The notes below the pieces were generated by a model. The model did not search any database. It was not told the origin of the DNA and worked only from the letters and a program-made list of their open reading frames with translations. The position numbers were made by a program, and so were the translations under genes. From the NCBI RefSeq assembly GCF_017726655.1, contig NZ_CP072308.1:1798001-1862000 (forward strand): a DNA stretch of 64,000 nt, in the 5' to 3' direction. This DNA is from Agrobacterium tumefaciens (lineage in GTDB: Bacteria > Pseudomonadota > Alphaproteobacteria > Rhizobiales > Rhizobiaceae). Below are positions 10,104-19,593 of this stretch, piece by piece. Positions within the stretch are counted from its first letter, which is position 1; every line of letters begins with the position of its first letter.

Positions 10104-10880
10104 ATGACCGACGCCCGTACCACTGCCCAAGGCGGCATGGAAACGTCCTATGGCTTCCACAAGGTGGACGAAGGCCAGAAGCAGGGGATGGTCAACGAGG
10201 TCTTCCACAAGGTGGCCAAGCGCTACGATATCATGAACGACGTCATGTCGGCCGGCCTGCACCGGCTGTGGAAGGACGCCATGGTCTCCTCACTTTCGCC
10301 GCGCAAGGATCCCTCCTACAAGGTTCTGGACGTGGCTGGTGGTACAGGGGATATCGCCTTCCGGATCATCGAAGCTTCCAGCCGTCTGGCGCATGCCACC
10401 GTTCTCGATATCAACGGCTCGATGCTTGCCGTTGGCGAAGAGCGCGCGGCTAAAAAGAAGCTTTCGGACAATCTGACCTTCGTGGAGGCCAATGCCGAGG
10501 AGCTACCCTTTGAGGCGAACAGCTTCGACGCCTATACGATTGCCTTTGGCATTCGCAATGTGCCGCGCATCGATGTTGCGCTGAAGGAAGCGCATCGCGT
10601 GCTGAAGCGCGGTGGCCGGCTGCTGGTGCTGGAATTTTCCGAAGTCGAGATGCCGCTGCTGGATCGGGTTTATGATGCCTGGTCGTTCAATGCCATTCCG
10701 CAATTCGGCAAGATGATCACCGGCGACGCTGAACCGTATCAGTATCTGGTCGAATCGATCCGCAAATTTCCCAATCAGGAGGATTTTGCGACGATGATCC
10801 GCACCGCCGGTTTCTCCCGTGTGACCTATACCAATTACACCGGCGGCATCGCCGCCCTGCATTCCGGCTGGAAGCTCTAA
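10104..10880 (+). CDS. ubiE: Ubiquinone/menaquinone C-methyltransferase UbiE
   Basis: A 258-residue class I SAM methyltransferase that C-methylates the benzoquinol ring in ubiquinone synthesis. The SAM loop is '[15 protein letters not shown]' near residue 75; '[41 protein letters not shown]' and '[24 protein letters not shown]' are UbiE signatures. The start has GGAGA upstream. It is followed 36 bp later by ubiB, so two steps of the same pathway form an operon. Confidence 0.97.
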   Translation: MTDARTTAQGGMETSYGFHKVDEGQKQGMVNEVFHKVAKRYDIMNDVMSAGLHRLWKDAMVSSLSPRKDPSYKVLDVAGGTGDIAFRIIEASSRLAHATVLDINGSMLAVGEERAAKKKLSDNLTFVEANAEELPFEANSFDAYTIAFGIRNVPRIDVALKEAHRVLKRGGRLLVLEFSEVEMPLLDRVYDAWSFNAIPQFGKMITGDAEPYQYLVESIRKFPNQEDFATMIRTAGFSRVTYTNYTGGIAALHSGWKL

Positions 10881-10916
10881 GACCATGGCCGGCAGAGGCA
10901 GGAGACAAGCATAAGC

Positions 10917-12491
10917 ATGAGCACTTTGGGCGCATATTTCCGCCTCGCAAGGGTTGGTTGGGTTCTCGTGCGCGAAGGCGTCGTGCTCGCCCTGCCGTCC
11001 GACGATCTGCCTGCGCCCGCGCAGGTATTGAAGGCGTTGCTGAAGCCCTTTGCCCGCAGCAAGGCAAAACAGAGGCAACGCAGCGACAGATTGGCTGTGG
11101 CGGTCGAGCGGCTTGGGCCTTCCTATGTGAAAATGGGCCAGTTTCTCGCCACCCGGCCGGATGTGGTCGGGGCAGAATTTGCCGACGATCTGGCAAGCCT
11201 TCAGGACCGCATGGCCTTTTTCCCGCCTGCGGCGGCAAAAGCCAATATTGAAGGTTCGCTCGGCCGGCCCGTTTCTGAACTCTACAGGGAATTTGGCGAT
11301 CCGATTGCAGCCGCCTCCATCGCGCAGGTGCACCCGGCCATGGTGGAGACGCCAAACGGCCTCCGCAAAGTTGCCGTGAAGGTGATCCGTCCCGGCGTGC
11401 GGCAACGCTTCCAGAACGATCTCGAGGCGATGTATCTGATCGCCGACCTGCAACAGCGCTTTGTCCGTTCGGCCCGTCGGCTGCGACCGGTCGAAGTGAC
11501 GCGCACGCTGGAGCAGACGACCAAGATCGAGATGGATCTGCGGCTTGAGGCCGCCGCCCTTTCCGAGCTTGCGGAAAACACCAGGCAAGACCCCGGTTTT
11601 CGTGTTCCCGAAGTCGACTGGGAACGCACCGGTCGTGACGTCGTCACCATGGAGTGGATCGACGGCGTCAAGATGTCGGATATCGAGGGCCTGAAGGCCG
11701 CCGGTCACGACCTGAACAAGCTTGCCGACACACTGATCCAGTCCTTCCTGCGGCACACCCTGCGCGACGGTTTTTTCCATGCCGACATGCATCCCGGCAA
11801 TCTTTTCGTCGATCCGCAGGGCGTGATAGTCGCCGTCGATATGGGGATTGCCGGACGGCTCGGCAAAAAGGAACGGCGTTTTCTCGCCGAAATCCTCTAC
11901 GGCTTCATCTCGCGCGATTACATGCGGGTGGCGGAAGTGCATTTCGAGGCCGGTTACGTGCCGGGCCATCACGACATAGCGAGTTTCGCACAGGCGATCC
12001 GCGCCATCGGCGAGCCTATTCACGGCCAACCGGCCGAGACGATCTCCATGGGTAAGCTCCTGACCCTTCTCTTTGAAGTCACGGAGCTTTTCGACATGGA
12101 AACGCGGCCAGAACTCGTGATGCTGCAAAAAACCATGGTGGTGGTGGAAGGCGTCTCGCGCATGCTCAATCCACGCTTCAACATGTGGAAGGCGGCTGAT
12201 CCTGTTGTCAGTGGCTGGATCAGGGACAATCTCGGCCCGAAACGCATCGTCACGGATCTGAAGGATGGCGTGAAGGCTGCCCTCAAGCTCGCCGAGGCAG
12301 CGCCGGAGATAGCCGCCAAAACGGAAAAGCTACATTCCGAACTGATGTATATGAGCGAGAACGGCTTGCGTTTCGATGCCCAGACCGCAGAAGCCATCGG
12401 CAGGGCGGAAGCGCGCCATACCAGGTGGGGGCGGATAGCGCTGTGGGTTATTGCGCTGACGCTTCTTTATATTGCCATCAAAGTGAGCTGA
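10917..12491 (+). CDS. ubiB: Ubiquinone biosynthesis regulatory kinase-like protein UbiB
   Basis: A 524-residue ADCK/UbiB atypical kinase-like ATPase needed for ubiquinone synthesis. It shows the inhibitory KxGQ motif in 'YVKMGQFLATRPDVVGAEFADDL', the alanine-rich loop 'AAASIAQVH' that replaces a P-loop, and 'HADMHPGNLF'. The last 20 residues form a membrane segment ('IALWVIALTLLYIAI') that anchors it to the inner membrane. It is co-transcribed with ubiE. Confidence 0.96.
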   Translation: MSTLGAYFRLARVGWVLVREGVVLALPSDDLPAPAQVLKALLKPFARSKAKQRQRSDRLAVAVERLGPSYVKMGQFLATRPDVVGAEFADDLASLQDRMAFFPPAAAKANIEGSLGRPVSELYREFGDPIAAASIAQVHPAMVETPNGLRKVAVKVIRPGVRQRFQNDLEAMYLIADLQQRFVRSARRLRPVEVTRTLEQTTKIEMDLRLEAAALSELAENTRQDPGFRVPEVDWERTGRDVVTMEWIDGVKMSDIEGLKAAGHDLNKLADTLIQSFLRHTLRDGFFHADMHPGNLFVDPQGVIVAVDMGIAGRLGKKERRFLAEILYGFISRDYMRVAEVHFEAGYVPGHHDIASFAQAIRAIGEPIHGQPAETISMGKLLTLLFEVTELFDMETRPELVMLQKTMVVVEGVSRMLNPRFNMWKAADPVVSGWIRDNLGPKRIVTDLKDGVKAALKLAEAAPEIAAKTEKLHSELMYMSENGLRFDAQTAEAIGRAEARHTRWGRIALWVIALTLLYIAIKVS

Positions 12492-12654
12492 ACATCTCGG
12501 CACCTTCCCGTGCCATGTTTGTGTAACGTCTCGAGGTGATAAAGACCTGGCCTGTCATTCGGTCGGGCAGGTTGTGCGGGGTAAGGGGCTGCTTTGAAGC
12601 CGCGAGATTGCGCGGGTGTGAGAGACGGATGATGCCGTACGGGATTTTATTGTG

Positions 12655-13569
12655 ATGGCAAAAGCGCAGATACTGAAACAGACCCTGTCCTATTCGTCCT
12701 GGCCACTCGTTTTTGGTGGCGGCCTCGTAGGGTCTTACTTCGCCTTCACGAGCAGCCATCCGATCGCAGCGTTTCTCAGTGTTTATGCATGTGCGGTCAT
12801 CGCTCTCTTTCTTCTCGAGCGTTATATTCCCTACGAGGTCGAATGGCTCGAAGGGGATGGCGAGACGATGACCAGCATCGGCCATACGCTTTTGACCAAG
12901 GGGATCGTGCAACTTGCCGCAGCCGCATCTCCCATTTTCCCGATGCTGGCGGCAAACGTGCTGCAGCCGCTCGCGGCCATGCGCTTTGACCTGTGGCCAG
13001 CGCATCTGCCAATGGTGGTGCAGGTCGCGCTTGCGGTGACGGTTGCCGAATTCGGCCTCTACTGGGCCCATCGCATCGCCCATGAAACTGTTTTTTTCTG
13101 GCGGTTCCATGCGCTGCATCACAGCGTCGTGCGTCTCTGGGTGGTGAATACGGGCCGGTTCCATGTGGCCGATTCCCTGTTCAAGATCGCGCTCAGCCAG
13201 ATACCGCTTTATTTCATGGGCGCACCGCTTCAGGTTTTCTGGTGGCTGGGTGCGGTGACCGCCTTCATCGGTATTTTGACCCATTGCAACGTCGATATGA
13301 AAACAGGGCTGCTCGATTATGTCTTCAGCACGCCGCGCCTGCACCGCTGGCACCATTCGAAACAACTTCCGGAAGGGAATACCAATTACGGCGAAAACCT
13401 CGTCATCTTCGACATCATCTTCGGCTCCTACCATAACCCCGACCGGCCCTCATCCACCGATATCGGCATCAAGGGTGAGATCGCGAAGGGTTTTGTGCCG
13501 CAGCTTGTGCAGCCGTTTACAAAGGATGGTGTGCGCCAGATCATCGGTAAAGATACAAAGATAAATTGA
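12655..13569 (+). CDS. Sterol desaturase / fatty acid hydroxylase family protein
   Basis: A 304-residue membrane diiron protein. Three histidine boxes are visible: 'HRIAHE', 'FHALHHS' and 'HRWHHSK'. The flanking hydrophobic segments (about residues 15-35, 38-55, 85-105, 115-135, 185-205) fit the ER-hydroxylase-type fold. It probably hydroxylates or desaturates a lipid; the substrate cannot be read from sequence. GTG 12652 and ATG 12655 are adjacent start options. It stands alone between ubiB and the convergent YjbR-type gene. Confidence 0.8.
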   Translation: MAKAQILKQTLSYSSWPLVFGGGLVGSYFAFTSSHPIAAFLSVYACAVIALFLLERYIPYEVEWLEGDGETMTSIGHTLLTKGIVQLAAAASPIFPMLAANVLQPLAAMRFDLWPAHLPMVVQVALAVTVAEFGLYWAHRIAHETVFFWRFHALHHSVVRLWVVNTGRFHVADSLFKIALSQIPLYFMGAPLQVFWWLGAVTAFIGILTHCNVDMKTGLLDYVFSTPRLHRWHHSKQLPEGNTNYGENLVIFDIIFGSYHNPDRPSSTDIGIKGEIAKGFVPQLVQPFTKDGVRQIIGKDTKIN

Positions 13570-13574
13570 TCCCG

Positions 13575-13949
13575 TTAGCGGGAGGGCGGGGTATCGATCA
13601 CGATACCGAGTTCGGTTCGCACCTTCTTCGTCAAACCGGCAGCGACGAGTTCATAGGAGCGGCGCACATAGTGCCGCAACTCCTCCTCCTCGAGCGGCGA
13701 ATGATCGCCGATCGACACCCATTTGCGTTTGGCGAAATAGGGTGCCTGCGCTATGCCCTCGAGCGAGGTCAGGATCTCGAAACTCTCCTCGGAGCATTTG
13801 ACGACCAGCCGCCAATCCTCGCGCTCGCCCAGCACGGCAAAAACCTTGTCGCCGACTTTTGCGACATGGGAATCCCATTGGTCGACGAAACGCACGCCCG
13901 GCCATTCGCCGAGCAGCCTGTCAAATGTGTTGCGATTGAACAGGCTCAT
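13575..13949 (-). CDS. MmcQ/YjbR family protein (DUF419)
   Basis: A 124-residue protein with the cyclophilin-like/CyaY-like YjbR fold: 'VRFVDQWDSHVAKVGDKVFAVLG' and 'WRLVVKCSEESFEILTSLEGIAQAPYFAKRKWVSI' fit the family. The biochemical role of this family is unsettled. Start at ATG 13949 overlaps the coaBC stop by 4 bp, so it is translationally linked to coaBC. Confidence 0.8.
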   Translation of the reverse strand: MSLFNRNTFDRLLGEWPGVRFVDQWDSHVAKVGDKVFAVLGEREDWRLVVKCSEESFEILTSLEGIAQAPYFAKRKWVSIGDHSPLEEEELRHYVRRSYELVAAGLTKKVRTELGIVIDTPPSR

Positions 13950-15151
13950 GCCAATTTCTCGGCGATCAGGGCCGCAAGACGTTTTGCGACTTCCGCTTTG
14001 TCGAGGTCCGGCCACGCCTCGACACCCTCGGCTGAAATAATCTTCACGCTGTTGCGGTCTCCACCCATGATGCCGGTTTGCGCCGAGACGTCATTGGCGA
14101 CGATGTAATCCGCGCCCTTGCGTTCCAGCTTGGCGCGGCCATTTTTTTCAACGTCCTGCGTTTCGGCAGCGAAGCCCACCACAAGCTTCGGGCGGTTTAC
14201 GTGATGGCCAACGGTTCTGAGAATATCGGGGTTTTCCGTCAGCTGGAGCGCCGGCGGCGCATCACCCGGCTGTTTCTTGATCTTTTGTTCAGATGAGCCC
14301 GCCACCCGCCAGTCGGCGACGGCGGCCACCATGACGGCAATATCCGCCGGCAGCCTTGAGATCACCGCGTCCCGCATTTCCTCCGCGCGCTCGACACGGA
14401 TTACCGTCACGCCAGCGGGATCAGCAATGGTGACCGGACCGGAAACCAGCGTCACTTCCGCTCCGAGCTCTGCAAGAGCCGCTGCAATCGCATGGCCCTG
14501 CTTGCCCGATGAACGGTTGGCGATATAGCGCACCGGATCGATCGGCTCATGGGTCGGGCCGGAGGTTACGATTGCCGTTTTACCCTTCAGGGGCTTTGGC
14601 CCTCCATCCAGCAATGCGGCGACTGCTTCGACAATCTGCAAAGGCTCCGCCATCCGGCCGAGACCGGCCTCACCCTTCTCCGCCATCTCGCCGGCCATGG
14701 GCCCGATGAAAATCACGCCGTCTTTCTTCAGCGTATCGACATTGCGCATTGTCGGTTTTGCCGACCACATTTTGGGGTTCATCGCTGGCGCAACCAGCAC
14801 CTTGCGGTCGGTCGCGAGAAGGACCGCCGAGGCCAGATCGTCAGCCAAACCATGTGCCATCTTCGCCATCACATCGGCGGTGGCGGGCGCCACCAGCACG
14901 AGATCGCAATCGCGCGCCAGCCTGATATGGCCGACATCCTGCTCGTCCTGCCGTGAAAAAAGCTCTGTGAAAACATGGGTCGCAGACAATGCACCAACGG
15001 CGAGCGGCGTGACGAATTCCTGCGCGCCCTTCGTCATGACCGGCGTGACCCTGACGCCGCGCTCTTTCAGGCGGCGGATGAGATCAAGGCTCTTATAGGC
15101 CGCGATGCCGCCGGAGATAATGAGAAGAATATGTTTGCCTGAAAGCGTCAT
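13946..15151 (-). CDS. coaBC: Bifunctional phosphopantothenoylcysteine decarboxylase/synthetase
   Basis: A 401-residue CoaBC that makes 4'-phosphopantetheine for coenzyme A. The N-terminal flavoprotein CoaC part (about 1-190) has 'IISGGIAAYKSLDLIRRL' and 'APAMNPKMW'; the C-terminal CoaB part has 'VTSGPTHEPIDPVRYIANRSSGKQG', the dimer/CTP site. It diverges from nothing, following prfC on the same strand by 69 bp, and overlaps the YjbR-type gene at its end. Confidence 0.96.
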   Translation of the reverse strand: MTLSGKHILLIISGGIAAYKSLDLIRRLKERGVRVTPVMTKGAQEFVTPLAVGALSATHVFTELFSRQDEQDVGHIRLARDCDLVLVAPATADVMAKMAHGLADDLASAVLLATDRKVLVAPAMNPKMWSAKPTMRNVDTLKKDGVIFIGPMAGEMAEKGEAGLGRMAEPLQIVEAVAALLDGGPKPLKGKTAIVTSGPTHEPIDPVRYIANRSSGKQGHAIAAALAELGAEVTLVSGPVTIADPAGVTVIRVERAEEMRDAVISRLPADIAVMVAAVADWRVAGSSEQKIKKQPGDAPPALQLTENPDILRTVGHHVNRPKLVVGFAAETQDVEKNGRAKLERKGADYIVANDVSAQTGIMGGDRNSVKIISAEGVEAWPDLDKAEVAKRLAALIAEKLA

Positions 15152-15220
15152 GATGCCGGACCAGTTTCCCGTTTACGGGGAAACTAAGCCCTTGGCATAC
15201 AAAGTGCAATCCGGCTGGTA

Positions 15221-16804
15221 TCACGCCGCCTTGGCGACGTGATATTCCTTGATCGCGACCATCTTGATCGCGGGGAAACGCTCGGATTCATAACGCAGCG
15301 AAAAGGCATCCTGCGCCAGAAATACCGGATCGCCATCCAGGTCGCGGGCTATATCGCCACGCTTGACGTTGAGAAACTTGTCCATTTCTGCCGGCTGATC
15401 GGACGAAATCCAGCGGCAGACCGAGAAGCGCGACATTTCAAAGGAAACCGGCAGGCCATATTCGCCCATCAGCCGTTCCTTCAACACGTCAAGCTGCAGC
15501 GCACCGACGACGCCGACGATGGCCGGCGAACCGTCTTCCGGCGAAAAGAGCTGTACGACGCCCTCTTCCGCCATCTGCTGCAGGGCTTCCTTCAGCTTCT
15601 TCGCCTTCATCGCATCTTCGAGACGCACGCGGCGCAGGATTTCCGGCGAGAAGTTTGGAACACCTTGGAATACGAGGTTTTCACCCTCGGTCAGCGTATC
15701 GCCGATGCGGAGCGTGCCATGATTGGGAATGCCGACCACATCACCCGCAAAAGCGGTGTCAGCCAGCTGGCGCTGCGACGCAAAGAAGAATTGCGGCGCG
15801 GTGAGGCCCATCTGTTTGCCTGTGCGAGCAAGTCGAGCCTTCATGCCGCGCTCCAGCTTGCCGGAGCAGATGCGGGCGAAGGCGATGCGGTCACGATGGT
15901 TCGGGTCCATATTGGCCTGGATCTTGAAAACAAAAGCCGTCATTTTTTCTTCGGCCGCATGCACGGTGCGGGTATCCGCCACCTGATCGCGCGGCGGCGG
16001 CGCGAATTCTCCGAGCGCGTTGATGAGATCACGCACACCAAAATTGCGCAACGCCGAACCGAAGAAGACCGGCGTCATGTGGCCTTCAAGAAAGGCCTGA
16101 CGGTCAAAGGGACGGCAGGCTTCCATCGCCAGTTCCGTTTCTTCGATGAAGGCATCGCGCTCATTTTCCGGAAGTCGATCCGCCACGGCCTGCGGCCCGT
16201 TGACCTTCATGGCCTCAACCTGCGTGTCGACACCGCGGAACGTGCTGTCCGCAAGATTATAGGCGCCGCAGAAGGTTTTGGCACGCCCCACCGGCCAGGT
16301 GATGGGCGCCGTATCGAGCGCAAGCTTCTCTTCCACCTCATCCAGAATCTCGAAGGGGTCGCGGCTTTCGCGGTCCATCTTGTTGATGAAGGTGATAATC
16401 GGAATGTCGCGCATGCGGCAGACTTCGAACAGCTTCAACGTTCGCGGCTCGATACCCTTGGCGGCGTCGATGACCATGATCGCCGCATCCACGGCCGTCA
16501 GCGTGCGATAGGTGTCGTCAGCGAAGTCTTCGTGGCCGGGCGTATCGAGAATGTTGAAGACGCGATCGTTATATTCGAAGGTCATGACCGAGGTGACGAC
16601 CGAAATGCCGCGCTCGCGCTCGATCTTCATCCAGTCCGAACGGGTCTGGATGCGATCCTTCTTCGCCTTCACTTCACCCGCGAGCTGGATCGCTCCGCCG
16701 AACAGCAGCAGCTTTTCGGTAAGCGTTGTCTTACCCGCGTCCGGGTGCGCGATAATAGCAAAGGTGCGGCGGCGGGAGACCGCCTCGGCAAGTGTTTCGG
16801 CCAT
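15221..16804 (-). CDS. prfC: Peptide chain release factor 3
   Basis: A 527-residue translational GTPase that recycles RF1/RF2 after termination. The start is set at ATG 16804 ('MAETLAEAVSRRRTFAIIAHPDAGKTTLTEKLL'); the longer frame lacks homology. G1 'HPDAGKTT', G3 'DTPGHEDF' and G4 'NKMD' are intact, and domain 2-3 signatures ('VGVVGALQLDVLKERL') follow. It diverges from dut across 90 bp. Confidence 0.96.
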   Translation of the reverse strand: MAETLAEAVSRRRTFAIIAHPDAGKTTLTEKLLLFGGAIQLAGEVKAKKDRIQTRSDWMKIERERGISVVTSVMTFEYNDRVFNILDTPGHEDFADDTYRTLTAVDAAIMVIDAAKGIEPRTLKLFEVCRMRDIPIITFINKMDRESRDPFEILDEVEEKLALDTAPITWPVGRAKTFCGAYNLADSTFRGVDTQVEAMKVNGPQAVADRLPENERDAFIEETELAMEACRPFDRQAFLEGHMTPVFFGSALRNFGVRDLINALGEFAPPPRDQVADTRTVHAAEEKMTAFVFKIQANMDPNHRDRIAFARICSGKLERGMKARLARTGKQMGLTAPQFFFASQRQLADTAFAGDVVGIPNHGTLRIGDTLTEGENLVFQGVPNFSPEILRRVRLEDAMKAKKLKEALQQMAEEGVVQLFSPEDGSPAIVGVVGALQLDVLKERLMGEYGLPVSFEMSRFSVCRWISSDQPAEMDKFLNVKRGDIARDLDGDPVFLAQDAFSLRYESERFPAIKMVAIKEYHVAKAA

Positions 16805-16894
16805 CTGACAAATCCTGTGGAATTGCGGGGTATCTAGCGTTTCAGGGCCGCATTTGCAATTGACCTTGCCGCGATCTGCGCAAACTAATGCCGC

Positions 16895-17365
16895 ATGACC
16901 GTTCAAAACGACAATCTCCCCCCTCTGCGCCTTGTGCGCCTCGCCCATGGCGCAGATCTCGAATTGCCATCCTATGAAACCCGCGGCGCCGCGGGCATGG
17001 ACCTGCGTGCGGCCGTGCCATCCGGCGAAACGCTGACCCTGCAGCCAGGCGAGCGGACGCTGGTGCCGACGGGATTTATCTTCGAAGTTCCGCAGGGTTA
17101 CGAGGCACAGATCCGCCCCCGCTCCGGCCTCGCCATCAAGAACGGCATCACCTGCCTCAATTCCCCCGGCACGGTCGACAGCGATTATCGCGGCGAAGTA
17201 AAGGTCATCCTCGCCAATCTCGGTCAGGACGCTTTCGTCATAGAACGGGGCATGCGCATCGCGCAGATGGTGATCGCGCCGGTGACGCAGGTTACCGTTC
17301 TTGAGGTGACGGAAACCTCTGAAACGGCGCGGGGTTCAGGTGGTTTCGGCTCGACAGGGGTCTAG
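16895..17365 (+). CDS. dut: Deoxyuridine 5'-triphosphate nucleotidohydrolase
   Basis: A 156-residue trimeric dUTPase that converts dUTP to dUMP, keeping uracil out of DNA and feeding dTMP synthesis. All five motifs are visible: 'AAGMDLRA', '[11 protein letters not shown]', '[15 protein letters not shown]', '[13 protein letters not shown]', and the C-terminal glycine-rich '[10 protein letters not shown]'. It is close to coaBC-prfC, and coaBC-dut proximity is widespread in bacteria. Confidence 0.97.
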   Translation: MTVQNDNLPPLRLVRLAHGADLELPSYETRGAAGMDLRAAVPSGETLTLQPGERTLVPTGFIFEVPQGYEAQIRPRSGLAIKNGITCLNSPGTVDSDYRGEVKVILANLGQDAFVIERGMRIAQMVIAPVTQVTVLEVTETSETARGSGGFGSTGV

Positions 17366-17368
17366 AAT

Positions 17369-17398
17369 ATTTGCGGTAATCACGGGACCACCGCAAAT
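17369..17398 (+). terminator. Inverted repeat after dut, probable terminator
   Basis: Perfect arms ATTTGCGGT (17369-17377) and ACCGCAAAT (17390-17398) begin 4 bp after the dut stop. The following T content is modest, so termination is likely but not strong. Confidence 0.5.
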
Positions 17399-17417
17399 GC
17401 TCTATCCTTCTGTTTTA

Positions 17418-17463
17418 CCGCATTGTCCGACGCCGAAGCGAAGCCGCTTTGGCTGGAAATGCT
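17418..17463. repeat. Possible rhizobial intergenic mosaic/palindromic element
   Basis: The spacer between dut and the LysE-type gene contains an imperfect hairpin (GCCGAAGCG ... CGCTTTGGC, about 17431-17452) set between 'ACCGCATTGTCCGACG' and 'TGGAAATGCTCC'. This layout resembles the short palindromic intergenic repeats common in rhizobial genomes. There is only one copy in the window, so repetition is not shown. Confidence 0.35.
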
Positions 17464-17543
17464 CCACTCCGTAGGCACATGCGATCCAATTGTCTTGGGG
17501 TCGAATTTTCGCTATTGATCTGGCGGAGTTTCGAGGAACGATC

Positions 17544-18161
17544 ATGACGTTGACGACCATTCTTGCTTATGCCACCGCCCTTTTCATTGCGGCTGCCATC
17601 CCCGGCCCCGGCATGACGGCGATCGTGGCGCGGGCGCTGGGCTCGGGTTTCCGCGAGACTTTCTTCATGGGCCTTGGGCTCATACTCGGCGACATGATCT
17701 ACCTGACCGCTGTGATCCTGGGCCTAACTTTTGTCGCGCAAACCTTTCAGGAAGCCTTCATGGTCCTGAAATTCGCGGGCGCGGCCTACCTCCTCTACAT
17801 CGCCTGGAAACTCTGGACGGCGGGCCTCCTGCCACAGGACCTGAAGGCCAAGAAAAGCACGAGCATGCCTATGTCCTTTCTGTCCGGCCTGCTGATCACC
17901 CTCGGCAACCCGAAAACCATGCTGTTTTACGTGGCGCTGGTGCCGACGCTGATCGATATCCGCATGATCGGGCCTTCCGAATATGCTTCGCTCCTCGCCA
18001 TCACCTTCGTTGTCTTGATGGCTGTCCTCCTGCCGTACATCCTGCTTGCGGCCAAGGCGCGTAACCTTCTGAAAAAGCCGAGCGCCCTGACGATCCTCAA
18101 CCGCACGGCGGCGGGCATTCTGGCGGGAACCGCGACCATGATCGCAATCCGCAGCACGTAA
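17544..18161 (+). CDS. LysE/RhtB family amino-acid exporter
   Basis: A 205-residue inner-membrane protein with about six hydrophobic segments. 'AAAIPGPGMTAIVARALGSGFRETFFMGLGLILGDMIY' is the LysE/RhtB signature. Such proteins export amino acids (lysine, threonine, homoserine, cysteine derivatives). The start is ATG 17544, preceded by GAGGAACG. It lies upstream of cysK on the same strand with a dyad-containing 155 bp spacer. A link to cysteine export is tempting but unproved. Confidence 0.8.
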   Translation: MTLTTILAYATALFIAAAIPGPGMTAIVARALGSGFRETFFMGLGLILGDMIYLTAVILGLTFVAQTFQEAFMVLKFAGAAYLLYIAWKLWTAGLLPQDLKAKKSTSMPMSFLSGLLITLGNPKTMLFYVALVPTLIDIRMIGPSEYASLLAITFVVLMAVLLPYILLAAKARNLLKKPSALTILNRTAAGILAGTATMIAIRST

Positions 18162-18164
18162 AAT

Positions 18165-18198
18165 AATTTCGTGAAATTGCGCTATTTATCACGAAATT
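18165..18198. promoter_or_regulatory. Perfect 10-bp dyad upstream of cysK
   Basis: AATTTCGTGA (18165-18174) and TCACGAAATT (18189-18198) form an inverted repeat with a 14 bp AT-rich centre, 119 bp before the cysK start. It may be an operator or a weak terminator for the exporter gene. The TTCGTGA half-site recurs at 38880-39031. Confidence 0.45.
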
Positions 18199-18316
18199 TT
18201 TCCGGCACGCCGGCTACATAAGGATGAACGTTCGCTAGCCTGAAAGAGCGATTGCTCCTATTCTGCCGCTCGAACCTTGCGGTCACCGCCGCGTGGCCTT
18301 CATACAGGAGAGCATC

Positions 18317-19285
18317 ATGACCGAAGCCAGAAAGCCCGGACGCGGACGCGTCTATTCCTCGATTACGGAAACAATCGGCGATACGCCGATCGTGCGGCTC
18401 GATAAGCTGGCCAAGGAGAAGGGCGTGAAGGCCAACCTTCTGGCCAAGCTCGAATTTTTCAATCCGATTGCTTCCGTCAAGGACCGCATTGGCGTGGCGA
18501 TGATCGAAACCCTGGAAGCACAGGGCAAGATCACACCCGGCAAAACAACGCTGGTCGAGCCGACCTCAGGCAATACGGGGATTGCGCTAGCCTTTGCCGC
18601 AGCGGCGAAGGGTTACAAGCTGATCCTGACCATGCCGGAGACCATGTCGGTTGAGCGCCGGAAGATGCTGGCGCTGCTGGGCGCCGAACTGGTTCTGACC
18701 GAAGGCCCGAAGGGCATGAAGGGCGCAATCGCCAAGGCGCAGGAACTGGCGGAAACGCTGCCCGACGCCATCATTCCTCAGCAATTCGAAAACCCTGCCA
18801 ATCCCGAGATTCACCGCAAGACGACAGCAGAAGAGATATGGAACGACACTGACGGCGCGGTTGATATTTTCGTTTCCGGCATTGGTACTGGCGGCACCAT
18901 TACGGGCACCGGCCAGGTGCTGAAAGCCCGCAAGCCCGAGCTCAAGGTTATAGCAGTCGAGCCTGCTGACAGCCCGGTTCTCTCGGGCGGCAATCCCGGC
19001 CCACACAAGATTCAGGGCATCGGGGCCGGTTTTGCGCCCGCCATTCTCGACACCGGCATTTACGACGAGATCGTCACCGTGACCAATGACGATGCTTTCG
19101 AAATTGCACGCCTTGTCGCGCGGATTGAAGGTGTTCCCGTCGGCATTTCATCGGGTGCGGCACTGGCGGCGGCCATCAAGGTCGGCACGCGGGAAGAAAA
19201 TGCCGGCAAGAATATCGTCGTCATCGTTCCTTCTTTTGCGGAACGCTACCTTTCAACCGCACTTTTCGAGGGCTTGGGGCTTTGA
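18317..19285 (+). CDS. cysK: Cysteine synthase A (O-acetylserine sulfhydrylase)
   Basis: A 322-residue PLP enzyme that makes cysteine from O-acetylserine and sulfide. The PLP lysine is in '[11 protein letters not shown]' near residue 49; '[11 protein letters not shown]' and '[12 protein letters not shown]' are the substrate and phosphate loops. Start at ATG 18317 with AGGAG upstream. A terminator follows at 19337. Confidence 0.96.
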   Translation: MTEARKPGRGRVYSSITETIGDTPIVRLDKLAKEKGVKANLLAKLEFFNPIASVKDRIGVAMIETLEAQGKITPGKTTLVEPTSGNTGIALAFAAAAKGYKLILTMPETMSVERRKMLALLGAELVLTEGPKGMKGAIAKAQELAETLPDAIIPQQFENPANPEIHRKTTAEEIWNDTDGAVDIFVSGIGTGGTITGTGQVLKARKPELKVIAVEPADSPVLSGGNPGPHKIQGIGAGFAPAILDTGIYDEIVTVTNDDAFEIARLVARIEGVPVGISSGAALAAAIKVGTREENAGKNIVVIVPSFAERYLSTALFEGLGL

Positions 19286-19593
19286 ACTTCGCTTTCGATT
19301 GGGCTTTGATGGCTCGCCAGTGATCCGATAAATCCAATGTGCCGCCTACGCCCTGGCGGCACATCTGTTTTGCGGTTCCAACACCGTTCTGAGGCCGGGA
19401 CGAGTTCGGTTCGGGCCGCGGCCTTTTAGGCGCCTGTCTGTCCGCGATAGCGGTATATGGATCACGCCGGTTAAAGCGGAAGCGGCTGACGTCCCTGTCG
19501 CATTGGTTTGTCATGTTATCCGGACGTAAAGCCGCTGCACAGCCTTGCCGGAAATGCTCGACGCTGAGCCTCCTGCCCTTTTGCCGAAGGTGT
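19286..19593. other. 308 bp convergent spacer, cysK to comM
   Basis: Besides the cysK terminator I find no gene, repeat or conserved RNA here. The stretch lies between two convergent genes, so it needs no promoter. Confidence 0.6.
19337..19372 (+). terminator. cysK terminator
   Basis: Perfect 10-bp stem ATGTGCCGCC (19337-19346) / GGCGGCACAT (19355-19364), loop TACGCCCT, followed by CTGTTTT. Confidence 0.75.

Noticed and set aside
10503..12128. 541-codon minus-strand open frame
   Set aside because: It is antisense to ubiE and ubiB, has no recognisable domain and reflects GC-rich codon bias on the opposite strand.
15239..16837. 532-codon plus-strand open frame
   Set aside because: Antisense to prfC, whose domains are complete; the translated product is His/Arg-rich with no family.
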